A stretch of DNA of 12,962 nucleotides from an uncultured Eubacteriales bacterium (GTDB lineage: Bacteria; Bacillota; Clostridia; Oscillospirales; Oscillospiraceae), in NCBI GenBank assembly GCA_900549705.1, contig URPI01000047.1, positions 1 to 12,962 on the forward strand, written 5' to 3'. Position numbers and translations under genes: made by a program. Shown one piece after another: positions 1 to 5,615 of the stretch (the stretch's first letter is position 1; each line of letters opens with the position of its first letter). The notes below the pieces were generated by a model. That model saw nothing but the letters and a program-made list of their open reading frames with translations. It did not search any database and had not been told where the DNA came from.

Positions 1-537
1 GGGCTGCTTGGCGGAGTTGCCATAAACGATGTATCTTCTGTCACTGCTGCGGCACAGTCTTTCAATACGCTGATGGGAGATGCAGCGTTCAATGCTGCGG
101 GGGTCTCCGGCGGCGATCTCGCTATGATTGTAAAGCTGACACGGGTCGCAATGCTGGTTGTCGTGGCGGTTGTTATGACAATTGGGCACCAATTCAAACT
201 CCAGCGGGAGAGCAGGACGTCACGTACTAACGCTTCCGGCAAGTCCATTGCTCAGAACATTGTGGGGGCATTTCCGTTTTATGTACTGGGATTTCTGGTG
301 CTGGCCATTATCAACACGTTGGTAAACTTCAAAGGTATGGCACTGGGTACAACCAATCTGAGTAGCCTACTGTCTACACTGTACAAGTTCTGCTTTGCAA
401 TGGCACTGGTGGGCGTGGGCTATAAGATCAAAATTGAGGATCTTTTTACGAAAGGGGCAAAGCCTATTGTGTTGGGTGGTTTGACTTGGGCTACGGTTGC
501 AGTTGTCACACTGGGATATGCAGTAGTGCTGGGCTGA
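1..537 (+). CDS. YeiH/UPF0324-family putative sulfate exporter, C-terminal part
   Basis: The reading frame is open from base 1 and ends with TGA at 535-537, so only the last 178 residues are in the window. The visible start, GLLGGVAINDVSSVTAAAQ, resembles the conserved glycine-rich segment with an (H/N)D pair and SSV in the YeiH (Cons_hypoth698) family of polytopic membrane proteins, annotated as putative sulfate exporters. At least four hydrophobic segments follow, at about residues 44-60, 83-105, 118-137 and 150-178, ending in a hydrophobic C-terminus as expected. Family assignment is from remembered sequence style; substrate is not proven for most members. The gene lies next to a mobile element and near sulfur-transfer genes, but the gap to the SufSE operon is several kb. 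No obvious terminator follows it. An ATG at 73 is internal and is not the start. Confidence 0.75.
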   Translation, partial: GLLGGVAINDVSSVTAAAQSFNTLMGDAAFNAAGVSGGDLAMIVKLTRVAMLVVVAVVMTIGHQFKLQRESRTSRTNASGKSIAQNIVGAFPFYVLGFLVLAIINTLVNFKGMALGTTNLSSLLSTLYKFCFAMALVGVGYKIKIEDLFTKGAKPIVLGGLTWATVAVVTLGYAVVLG

Positions 538-820
538 CTCCACAGTAAGAGCGTCTGATGATGGATTTTTCGTTAGGAAAAGATGTAAAACAGCAGAAAT
601 GCTCTGCATATTTCAAGTTTTGCAAATGAGTTCCTGACAAAAGGATTCATCGTAATCCGTAGACGCAATTGTGCGGAGTTGTCCTAACATCTGCCCTGTC
701 TGGCGCTATGTTGTTGACAAGGCGGTATCGGATTGAGCCGATGCCACCTTGCAGCATATGTTCCTATTCTACTTTAGGTAGAAAGTTTACACAGTTTTTG
801 GGGTGGGTTCTTGCACGGTC
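538..820. other. Intergenic stretch between the YeiH-like gene and the att region
   Basis: I see no convincing gene here. The stretch holds a short dyad at 643-658 (GGATT, six bases, AATCC) and a long hairpin at 718-751 described separately. A frame open from 669 to 953 runs through the hairpin and arm repeats, has no recognisable domain, and is treated as spurious. The left boundary of the mobile element probably lies in this stretch, because integrase-type arm repeats begin at 821, but I cannot place it to the base. Confidence 0.5.
718..751. repeat. Long intergenic hairpin (14-bp stem)
   Basis: Arms 718-731 (CAAGGCGGTATCGG) and 738-751 (CCGATGCCACCTTG) pair over 14 positions with one A-C mismatch and one G-U, around a 6-base loop. 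No T-run follows on the + strand, so it is not a standard terminator. It lies about 70 bp left of the TGACCCAC arm repeats, so it may belong to the element's end region. Confidence 0.55.
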
Positions 821-840
821 TGACCCACATTCTGACCCAC
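821..840 (+). repeat. Left paired arm-type repeats of the attachment site
   Basis: TGACCCAC occurs at 821-828 and again at 833-840, 12 bp start to start, both preceded by C. The same heptamer pair with the same 12-bp spacing and orientation occurs at 1094-1113 on the other side of the tRNA-derived core. This is the layout expected for N-terminal-domain (arm) binding sites of a tyrosine integrase. Confidence 0.65.
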
Positions 841-963
841 TACCGGAAAAACGCCGACGCACCAGTTGGACAAATCGGGCTGAAATGTGTCCGAATGCGC
901 TGAAATACCGTCCATTCTGTGCTGTTTTCTGCAATCCGTCCAAGAAATTTTAGCAGAGACACC

Positions 964-1008
964 CTCATAACCCGAAGGCCGTCGGTTCAAATCCGGCCCC
1001 CGCAACCA
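964..1008 (+). other. Attachment-site core: 3' half of initiator tRNA-fMet
   Basis: The 45 bases run from the anticodon loop CTCATAA (anticodon CAT at 966-968) through the 3' anticodon-stem strand CCCGA, variable loop, T-arm (GGTTCAAAT) and acceptor strand CCCCCGCAA to CCA at 1006-1008. They match the 3' half of bacterial initiator tRNA-fMet as I remember it from E. coli with about one difference. The 5' half is absent: the bases before CTCATAA (gagacacc) cannot form the TCGGG anticodon strand, and no acceptor strand lies at the expected distance. Starting exactly at the anticodon loop is typical of the identity block of tRNA-targeting tyrosine integrases. It cannot itself make a functional tRNA. 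Confidence 0.85.
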
Positions 1009-1012
1009 AATC

Positions 1013-1046
1013 ACCGCTGATTTCGCCAGAAATCAGCGGTTTTTTC
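1013..1046 (+). terminator. Rho-independent terminator after the tRNA 3' half
   Basis: Arms 1013-1024 and 1029-1040 form a perfect 12-bp stem (ACCGCTGATTTC with its complement) with a GCCA loop, followed by a T-run through 1045. It begins five bases after CCA, so it would terminate a tRNA gene restored when the element integrates. This suggests the element carries both the tRNA 3' end and its terminator. Confidence 0.85.
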
Positions 1047-1093
1047 TTGTTTTTCGAACTATTTACGGCACTTTTTTCTAGGGCAGTTCAGGC

Positions 1094-1113
1094 TGACCCA
1101 TACCGTGACCCAT
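1094..1113 (+). repeat. Right paired arm-type repeats of the attachment site
   Basis: TGACCCAT occurs at 1094-1101 and 1106-1113, 12 bp start to start. It mirrors the left pair at 821-840 in sequence, orientation and spacing. It lies between the core and the 3' end of the integrase gene, the normal place for an attP arm beside int. Confidence 0.65.
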
Positions 1114-1195
1114 ACGGGAATGAAAGCAGATTAAGAAACTCAAAACCGGGCTTTCAGAATTTTGAAAACCCAGTTCTGGTAAAAAAAATTTTCTG

Positions 1196-2340
1196 CTATC
1201 CCGCCAGCACGGCACCCATGGTCTCTGCCGCCTGTCGTTGCGCCGCCGTTGTCACATGGGCGTAAGTATCCAGCGTGAACCCTGCGGAGAAATGCCCCAG
1301 CATTCCGGAGACGGTTTTCACATCCACGCCGTTCTGGAGTGCCAGCGTGGCGAAGGTATGGCGAAGGTCGTGGAAGCGAATCTCCGGCAAGCCCGCTCGA
1401 TCCAGCACCCGATGGAGCATATGGAGCACGCTGTCCGGGGCAATCGGCCCGCCGGTAGGGCCAGGAAATACATAGCTGCTGCTGGGCTGCTTCTCCCGCT
1501 GCTGCTTCAAAACGCCTACCGCATCCGTCCCCAGAGAGATGGTTCGGTAGGCATTCTTGGTTTTCAGCGGAGCCTCCCGCACCTCGCCGTTGATGCGCCC
1601 CACCTGACGGCGCACCCGGAGCGTTTGTGCGGTGAAATCAATGTCCTCCCACTTGAGGCCCAGCAGCTCGCCTCGCCGGAGACCGGTTGCCAGCTCGATG
1701 TAGTACATCTCGAATACGCCGGAGTGCTTGGCCTCTAAAAAAATGCTGCAAGCTGATCGGCGCTCAAGGTTTGCATTTCCCGGTGCTCCGTTTTCGGGAG
1801 AGCGCAGCCGTCCGTGGGATTCTGTGCGATCAAATGCTGCTGGATGGCCAGCTGCATGGCGGAGGAAATAACCTGATTGATGTTGCGGACGGTCTTGGTG
1901 CTGAGCCCCTTCGCCTGCTTTTCGGATTCCTTCCGTTCTACCCGGCCTTCTGTCAATAGCTTCTGGTACAGCTTTTGAAGATCCAGCGTAGTCAGCCTTG
2001 TCAGCGGGATAGAGCCAATGGCTGGCTTAATGTGATTCCGGATGTAGCCCTCGTAGGTCTTGTGAGAAGAGGGGCGTACCTTGATTTGCGCATAGTACTC
2101 ATACCAGACGTCCATCCACTGGCCCACTGTGTATTTCTGACCCTTCGCCACATCTAAGCCCTTGCACTGCTCAATGGCGATTTTCAGCTTTTCCTTCGCC
2201 TGTGCCTGTGTTTTCGCCAATACGTTCTTGATGATGGGCTTGCCGGTGATTGGATCATGGCCTGCGGTATAGCGGCCCTCCCAGCGACCATCCTTCCGCT
2301 TTCGGATGTTGCCTTCACCGTTGGCCCTGCGTTTTGCCAT
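1196..2340 (-). pseudogene. Tyrosine integrase, interrupted by a single-base frameshift
   Basis: Translation most likely starts at 2340 (ATGGCAAAACG, preceded by GGGAGTG six bases upstream). The first frame gives 201 residues and stops at TAG 1735-1737. The sequence then continues in another frame (LEAKHSGVFEMYYIELATG...) to a stop at 1196. The break lies in a run of seven A on the + strand (1737-1743); one more base would join the frames into about 382 residues, the usual length for Tn916-type integrases. The N-terminus (GEGNIRKRKDGRWEGRY) looks like an arm-binding domain, followed by a SAM-like core-binding domain. The catalytic half is complete: ATGLRRGE (Arg), KTKNAYRTI (Lys), HDLRH, LGH and the nucleophile in LDTYAH. 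The 3' end lies about 80 bp from the arm repeats and beside the tRNA core. The frameshift could be a real inactivating mutation, an assembly error, or slippage on the T-run. Confidence 0.88.
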
Positions 2341-2396
2341 AATGTTCACTCCCTTCGCAGCCACAACATATACCACAGGAGTGGCGGGATATCAAG

Positions 2397-2600
2397 CTAA
2401 TTCGCCAGACAGTTTTCATTGATCCAGTCCTGTAATTTATCTTTTGGAACCACGATCCGGCTGCCAATTTTCAAAGCTGGGAACCCCTCTGACCGAACCA
2501 GAGCATAAGCGCCGGAACGGGAGATCCCCAAGGCGGCGGCCAACTGCGGAACGGACAGCATAATGGGAAGTTCATCATAGGATGTATAAGTTTTGCTCAT
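2397..2600 (-). CDS. Excisionase-type HTH protein (Xis-like)
   Basis: A 67-residue protein. I place the start at 2600 (MSKTYTSYDELP) because AAAGGAG lies just upstream; a longer frame starting at 2699 would cross a terminator and a hairpin. MLSVPQLAAALGISRSGAYALVRSEGFPALKIGSRIVVPKDKLQDWI is a typical HTH_17/MerR-like excisionase-family domain covering most of the protein, with the helix-turn-helix followed by the GSR wing. Such proteins bind near the att arms and bias the integrase towards excision; here that role is inferred from family and position. The gene lies 56 bp upstream of the integrase start on the same strand, so the two are probably co-transcribed. A terminator separates it from the relaxase gene. 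Confidence 0.82.
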   Translation of the reverse strand: MSKTYTSYDELPIMLSVPQLAAALGISRSGAYALVRSEGFPALKIGSRIVVPKDKLQDWINENCLAN

Positions 2601-2626
2601 AGCATTCTCCTTTCGAGGGTAAAATT

Positions 2627-2651
2627 GCCCCACGCTGCGGGAACGTGGGGC
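2627..2651 (-). terminator. Leader hairpin before the excisionase gene
   Basis: GCCCCACG (2627-2634) pairs with CGTGGGGC (2644-2651), an 8-bp GC-rich stem with a 9-base loop. Read leftward, it is followed by CAATTTTA and then the AAAGGAG site of the excisionase gene. It could act as a weak terminator or attenuator limiting read-through into xis-int; the T-run is short. Confidence 0.45.
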
Positions 2652-2689
2652 GGATAGATTTGGTGGTATAACCTGTGGTAATAAAGCTG

Positions 2690-2717
2690 AAAAGCCCACA
2701 AACGGCCAACGTGGGCC
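2690..2717 (-). terminator. Terminator of the mob operon
   Basis: Read leftward, directly after the relaxase stop, GCCCAC (2711-2716 strand complement) and GTGGGC (2694-2699 complement) form a stem around an 11-base loop, followed by TTTTC. It should end the mobC-relaxase transcript before the xis-int pair. Confidence 0.6.
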
Positions 2718-4124
2718 TCACGCTCGGCCTCTGTGCCGGGACTGTCGCTGGCGTTCCGGTGTTTCAATTTCTCTGATATTTTCCTGCATTGCGGCGGCCT
2801 GCTCCCGGATTTCTTCGCACATTTTGATCTGCTTTCGCACTTGCCGAATCTCCCGGTTCAGGTCGGCCAGCTTGGTATATAGTTCTGACTGCTGCTGGGA
2901 TAATGCCTCACGGGACACTCCACAACCATCCAGCAGTTTCACCGCATCCAGATATTGCTGCGCCTCCGCTTCCATACCGCTGTGACCCTGATCGTAGAGC
3001 CGTTTGGCGGGGGCCAGTGCCTCTTCATCCGTCAGCGCATGAAATAGGGGCTGGTGCTTTTTCTTTTGCACGTTGAGGATGGTGCGCTGTTTGGTGAGCG
3101 TTTTGATCTGGGCCTCCGCCTTTTCCACAAAGGCGGTCATGTCTGATTCGGTGGCAACGCCATGCTCGTTGAGGAATTGAAACTGCTCCCGGAGCTGCTC
3201 AAACCGCATGACCTCCTTACGCATCTGGTCTGTAACCCTTGGCGGGTACTGTTGTTTTTCGATCTTGCCGAGAATGTAGAGATAGTGGTAGTACAGAGCC
3301 AGAAAACCGGTATGCTTCGGGTGCTTTTTATAGGGCTTGTACGGCTGCCGATGAACAACGACAAGCTGCTTCCCTGTGAAGATGGCATCCATGTTGCCGT
3401 CAATGGTCGCACGGATTCCTTCCTCGGAATACCGCGGATTTTTCCGCTCTGGGTACATGAAGTGGGATTGCCCCCGGAGTCTGAAGCCCAGCCGGTTGCC
3501 GTGCTTGATCTCATACCCCTTCCGCTCCATGAGCCGGAAGAAGTCTCCAATGGCGTTGGCGTCCTCGATGGATGCTTTCAGGTCGGCCTCCAGCATGGAG
3601 CGGTAGGTGGGCTGGCCTTTACTCTGGCGAAGCCATTCGATATAGCTCATAGATTTCTGACCATCGCCGTGTATAATCACAGACAAGCCGTGCTCTCGGC
3701 ACAGGCGGTCCGACACCGCTCGAATCTGTTGGAAATACTCTGACTTTGAACAGTGATACTTCTCTCCGGTGGCATCATTGACAGAGTTGAACAGAATGTG
3801 CGAATGGATATGGTGGCGATCTGTGTGCGTTCCGATGACCACCTGATAGCCCGCCAGATACTCCGCTGCAAACTCGGTGGCAATTTGCAGCGCCAGCTCC
3901 GGTGTGATTTCGCCTGGCACAAAGGACTGGATGATGTGGTAGCACTGCCGTCCGTTCAGCTTGCCCAGCTCCCGCTTGGTGTCCATCATCTGCTGGTATG
4001 CAAACCCGGGATCACAATTCAGGTGCGCCGTGAGCACCTGTTCCTGGGTCTTGTCTCCGTTCAACACATATTCGATGGCCTGCTTTAACCCGTCATTCCG
4101 GGATAGAATCTTCGTAATCGCCAT
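2718..4124 (-). CDS. Relaxase / mobilization nuclease
   Basis: A 468-residue protein of the Relaxase (pfam03432-type) mobilization nuclease family, which nicks one strand at oriT and attaches to the 5' end before conjugative transfer. The N-terminal catalytic part shows AIEYVLN (Tyr19 is the candidate nucleophile) and the metal-binding histidine cluster HTDRHHIHSHILFN (His100, 104, 105, 107, 109), followed by a conserved-looking GEKYHCSKSEYFQQIR segment. The C-terminal third is rich in charged and Gln residues (about 330-468) and probably coiled coil. The start at 4124 overlaps the mobC stop (TGATG), so translation is probably coupled. The gene appears intact, unlike the integrase. No coupling protein or type IV secretion gene is in the window, so transfer would depend on a helper element. 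Confidence 0.88.
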   Translation of the reverse strand: MAITKILSRNDGLKQAIEYVLNGDKTQEQVLTAHLNCDPGFAYQQMMDTKRELGKLNGRQCYHIIQSFVPGEITPELALQIATEFAAEYLAGYQVVIGTHTDRHHIHSHILFNSVNDATGEKYHCSKSEYFQQIRAVSDRLCREHGLSVIIHGDGQKSMSYIEWLRQSKGQPTYRSMLEADLKASIEDANAIGDFFRLMERKGYEIKHGNRLGFRLRGQSHFMYPERKNPRYSEEGIRATIDGNMDAIFTGKQLVVVHRQPYKPYKKHPKHTGFLALYYHYLYILGKIEKQQYPPRVTDQMRKEVMRFEQLREQFQFLNEHGVATESDMTAFVEKAEAQIKTLTKQRTILNVQKKKHQPLFHALTDEEALAPAKRLYDQGHSGMEAEAQQYLDAVKLLDGCGVSREALSQQQSELYTKLADLNREIRQVRKQIKMCEEIREQAAAMQENIREIETPERQRQSRHRGRA

Positions 4125-4414
4125 CAGTGCCGCCCCATTTCATAGAGTTTTTCGTAAACACGACCCAGCAGCTCCGTTGCCTCCTGGACATCCTCCCGAG
4201 TGGCAATCCCGGCATTGACGCTGCGGGCAATCTGATTGATGTTATTGCCGATGGCATGGATTTCCCGGCGAAGTGCTTTCATTTCATCGTTCTGCCTTGC
4301 CATGGGATGATGCCCTTGGAGCAGGCGGATCAAATAGGCACGTTTGCTGAGGCCGCAGGTTTTGGCATTCTCTGATAGCAGCCGGTACTGCTCCGGTGTC
4401 ATTTCAAAGTGCAT
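4124..4414 (-). CDS. mobC: MobC-like relaxosome protein
   Basis: A small accessory protein (96 residues from the ATG at 4414) resembling MobC: an N-terminal ribbon-helix-helix-like start (HMHFEMTPEQYRLLSENAKTCGLSKRAYLIRLL) followed by EIHAIGNNINQIARSVNAG, the conserved GNNxNQIAR helix of this family. Such proteins bind near oriT and help the relaxase. The start is uncertain. The best ribosome site, AAAGGAGG, lies 25 bases before the ATG, whereas an in-frame ATC at 4432 lies seven bases after it, which would add six residues (IETKHH) that fit the usual basic N-terminus of the family. The gene ends by overlapping the relaxase start. Confidence 0.8.
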   Translation of the reverse strand: MHFEMTPEQYRLLSENAKTCGLSKRAYLIRLLQGHHPMARQNDEMKALRREIHAIGNNINQIARSVNAGIATREDVQEATELLGRVYEKLYEMGRH

Positions 4415-4546
4415 ATGGTGTTTTGTTTCGATGGCAATTCCTCCTTTGCTGTTTTTGAAAATTTGAATCGCATGGGATATCTATCCGAGCTGCTCATTTC
4501 TCCGCCCGCAGGCGGCATATGGGGGTCGGGTACACCCGGAAGCAGT

Positions 4547-4562
4547 AAAAATGTACATTTTT
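4547..4562. promoter_or_regulatory. 16-bp perfect palindrome, possible operator
   Basis: AAAAATGTACATTTTT is a perfect palindrome. It overlaps the -10 position of the candidate leftward mob promoter at 4550-4579, so it may be a repressor or MobC binding site. Confidence 0.5.
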
Positions 4563-4579
4563 GCGATGCTTGCAGTCAA
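4550..4579 (-). promoter_or_regulatory. Candidate promoter of the mob operon
   Basis: Read leftward, TTGACT (4574-4579) and TACATT (4550-4555) are separated by 18 bp, five of six and four of six matches to the sigma-A consensus. It lies about 120 bp upstream of the mobC ribosome site. Confidence 0.4.
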
Positions 4580-4621
4580 AATTCCAACTTTTTATATCCG
4601 CTATGGTGGAAATTGTGGGAC

Positions 4622-4655
4622 GGAGCACTTTCGGCAATGTTGCCGGAAGTGCTCC
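4622..4655. repeat. Hairpin 1 with GGCAATGTTGCC core
   Basis: GGAGCACTT (4622-4630) pairs with AAGTGCTCC (4647-4655). The stem continues through one T-G pair into CGGCAA/TTGCCG around a two-base centre. This gives about 16 pairs in 34 bases, an almost perfect palindrome. The core recurs at 4906-4917 and 4977-4988. Confidence 0.7.
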
Positions 4656-4725
4656 CGTTTCATTGGCTGTTGCGTGCACAGTGTGTGGGGCTTTGAGCAA
4701 ATTGTCCATGTTGATGTGTATAGTG

Positions 4726-4833
4726 ATACGCATTGGGCAGAATTTGGGGCGAAATTTGCTGATTTTATACGCACTGGGATACACATTCTGGGAAATTCGC
4801 CCAAGGCAATACGCACTATGGTACGCATTGGGG
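4726..4833 (+). repeat. Five iteron-like direct repeats, RTACGCAYTGGG-like
   Basis: Copies are ATACGCATTGGG (4726-4737), ATACGCACTGGG (4767-4778), ATACACATTCTGGG (4779-4792), ATACGCACTATGG (4809-4821) and GTACGCATTGGGG (4821-4833). Copies 2 and 3, and copies 4 and 5, start 12 bp apart, so the array is two close pairs plus a single copy. A related inverted element (TTGGGGCGAAATTT at 4744-4757, with its partner near 4793-4804) is interleaved. Such arrays are typical of replication-initiator, relaxosome or integrase/excisionase binding. Confidence 0.6.
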
Positions 4834-4892
4834 TTCCTTCTAGAGCTTCTTATGATGTGACCGATTTTGACGAATTCGCCGAAAGCGGGATG

Positions 4893-4929
4893 GTAGGGAA
4901 CCTATGGCAATGTTGCCTACCCTTCCTAC
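4893..4929. repeat. Hairpin 2 with GGCAATGTTGCC core
   Basis: GTAGGGA (4893-4899) pairs with TTCCTAC (4923-4929, one G-T), and the inner GGCAA/TTGCC pairs at 4906-4917. An asymmetric bulge separates inner and outer stems. The outer stem differs from hairpin 1 while the core is identical, as in a repeat family with compensatory outer arms. Confidence 0.5.
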
Positions 4930-4963
4930 GCAAAAAGACAATTATGGTAAACCAAATGCGCAG

Positions 4964-4997
4964 GCGCGTACTTCCCGGCAATGTTGCCGAAACGTGC
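4964..4997. repeat. Hairpin 3 with GGCAATGTTGCC core
   Basis: The inner CGGCAATGTTGCCG (4976-4989) is a palindromic stem. The outer arms GCGCGTA (4964-4970) and the strand ending GTGC at 4997 pair with one G-T and an internal bulge. Confidence 0.5.
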
Positions 4998-5014
4998 TTT
5001 CCTGTGCAGGAAAG
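4997..5014. repeat. Short perfect hairpin next to hairpin 3
   Basis: CTTTCCTG and CAGGAAAG are fully complementary around a two-base centre. It abuts hairpin 3, making a double-hairpin structure at 4964-5014. Confidence 0.5.
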
Positions 5015-5207
5015 AAACGAAGGAAATTTTTTCTACAATTGTTCATGCTGCCGTTCTGCACAATCACGTTCCTGACCCAGCCTTCTGCGCCGTATTTCAG
5101 CTTCTTGGCGGCTCGCACATCCCCCTGCGGTCATGGCCTGCTTTACCGAAGCTGTATCAAATTGGACGGTCATTCAGTTTTCAAATTGACATTCTGGAAA
5201 AACAATA

Positions 5208-5276
5208 GAAGGATTACGATATGATTCGGCCTATCACAAGAGATGTCCTGCGTGGGCGTTCAAATCGTAATCCTTC
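5208..5276. repeat. 13-bp inverted repeat near the right edge of the element
   Basis: GAAGGATTACGAT (5208-5220) is exactly inverted at 5264-5276. After one mismatch the pairing continues for three more bases, leaving a 35-base loop. It may mark the element's right end, be a small palindromic element, or be a structured leader. The 10-base ATCGTAATCC in the right arm also occurs at 649-658. Confidence 0.6.
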
Positions 5277-5414
5277 AAATATATTAAATGGTTTTTGCTT
5301 TTCTAAATGTCAGGATGCAGTGTAACATCCGTGGAGCGGAAAGTCAATGCTCTACTGGAGATGGAACGCAGAGTTTACGGTGTATTCATGTTTTGCGTTT
5401 AAGCGGTGCTCCGG

Positions 5415-5444
5415 TTGACTGTAATTATACTTATATGATATGAT
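5415..5444 (+). promoter_or_regulatory. Candidate promoter upstream of the first LysR gene
   Basis: TTGACT (5415-5420) is followed after 18 bp by TATGAT (5439-5444) in an AT-rich stretch. It is about 170 bp upstream of the LysR start at 5616, leaving a long leader. Confidence 0.5.
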
Positions 5445-5615
5445 AATAAAAACAGATTGGCATAAAACGATAGCGAAGATAGATAAAATGCCCGCCAGCG
5501 TAGTGGAAACGGTTTCTTATGCATCTGCAACCGGGGAAATCTGCAGGGCGCTTTCATAATAGAACGTAGAAATTATGTGGGAGGGAGTGTCGAGCGGCCT
5601 GCTCGGCGGAACATT

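Larger units (their letters stand above)
4433..5615. other. Non-coding region: candidate oriT/oriV with iterons and hairpins, then LysR promoter
   Basis: I find no credible gene here. Open frames such as 4551-5075 (+) merely translate the repeats (CCRKC, QCCLP). From left to right there are a small GC hairpin (4502-4515), a 16-bp palindrome (4547-4562), the first large hairpin (4622-4655), five iteron-like repeats (4726-4833), a second and a third hairpin (4893-4929, 4964-4997), another hairpin (4997-5014), a 13-bp inverted repeat (5208-5276) and the probable LysR promoter (5415-5444). Position directly upstream of mobC makes the left part a candidate transfer origin. Confidence 0.5.

Noticed and set aside
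669..953. Plus-strand open frame of 94 residues
   Set aside because: It crosses the 718-751 hairpin and the arm repeats, has no domain signature and no good ribosome site.
787..1014. Minus-strand open frame starting MIWLRGPDLNRRPSGYEG
   Set aside because: The GPDLNRRPSGYE string is the well-known spurious antisense translation of a tRNA 3' end; it covers the att core and arms and is not a gene.
4726..4833. Possible CRISPR array
   Set aside because: Repeats are only about 12 bp, divergent, and unequally or closely spaced, and no cas gene is present; an iteron-type array fits better.
4551..5075. Plus-strand open frame of 174 residues, cysteine-rich
   Set aside because: The cysteines come from the repeated GGCAATGTTGCC hairpins read in frame; the frame runs through iterons and palindromes and has no recognisable fold.
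5073..5079. A further TGACCCA, and TGACCCAT at 6382-6389
   Set aside because: Both are single copies without a partner 12 bp away; the second is inside the LysR coding sequence. Chance matches.
5040..5150. Minus-strand fragment reading AAKKLKYGAEGWVRNVIVQN
   Set aside because: It looks mildly protein-like, and a second frame also looks plausible, so it could be a gene relic, but it is short, lacks a start and ribosome site, and I recognise no family.
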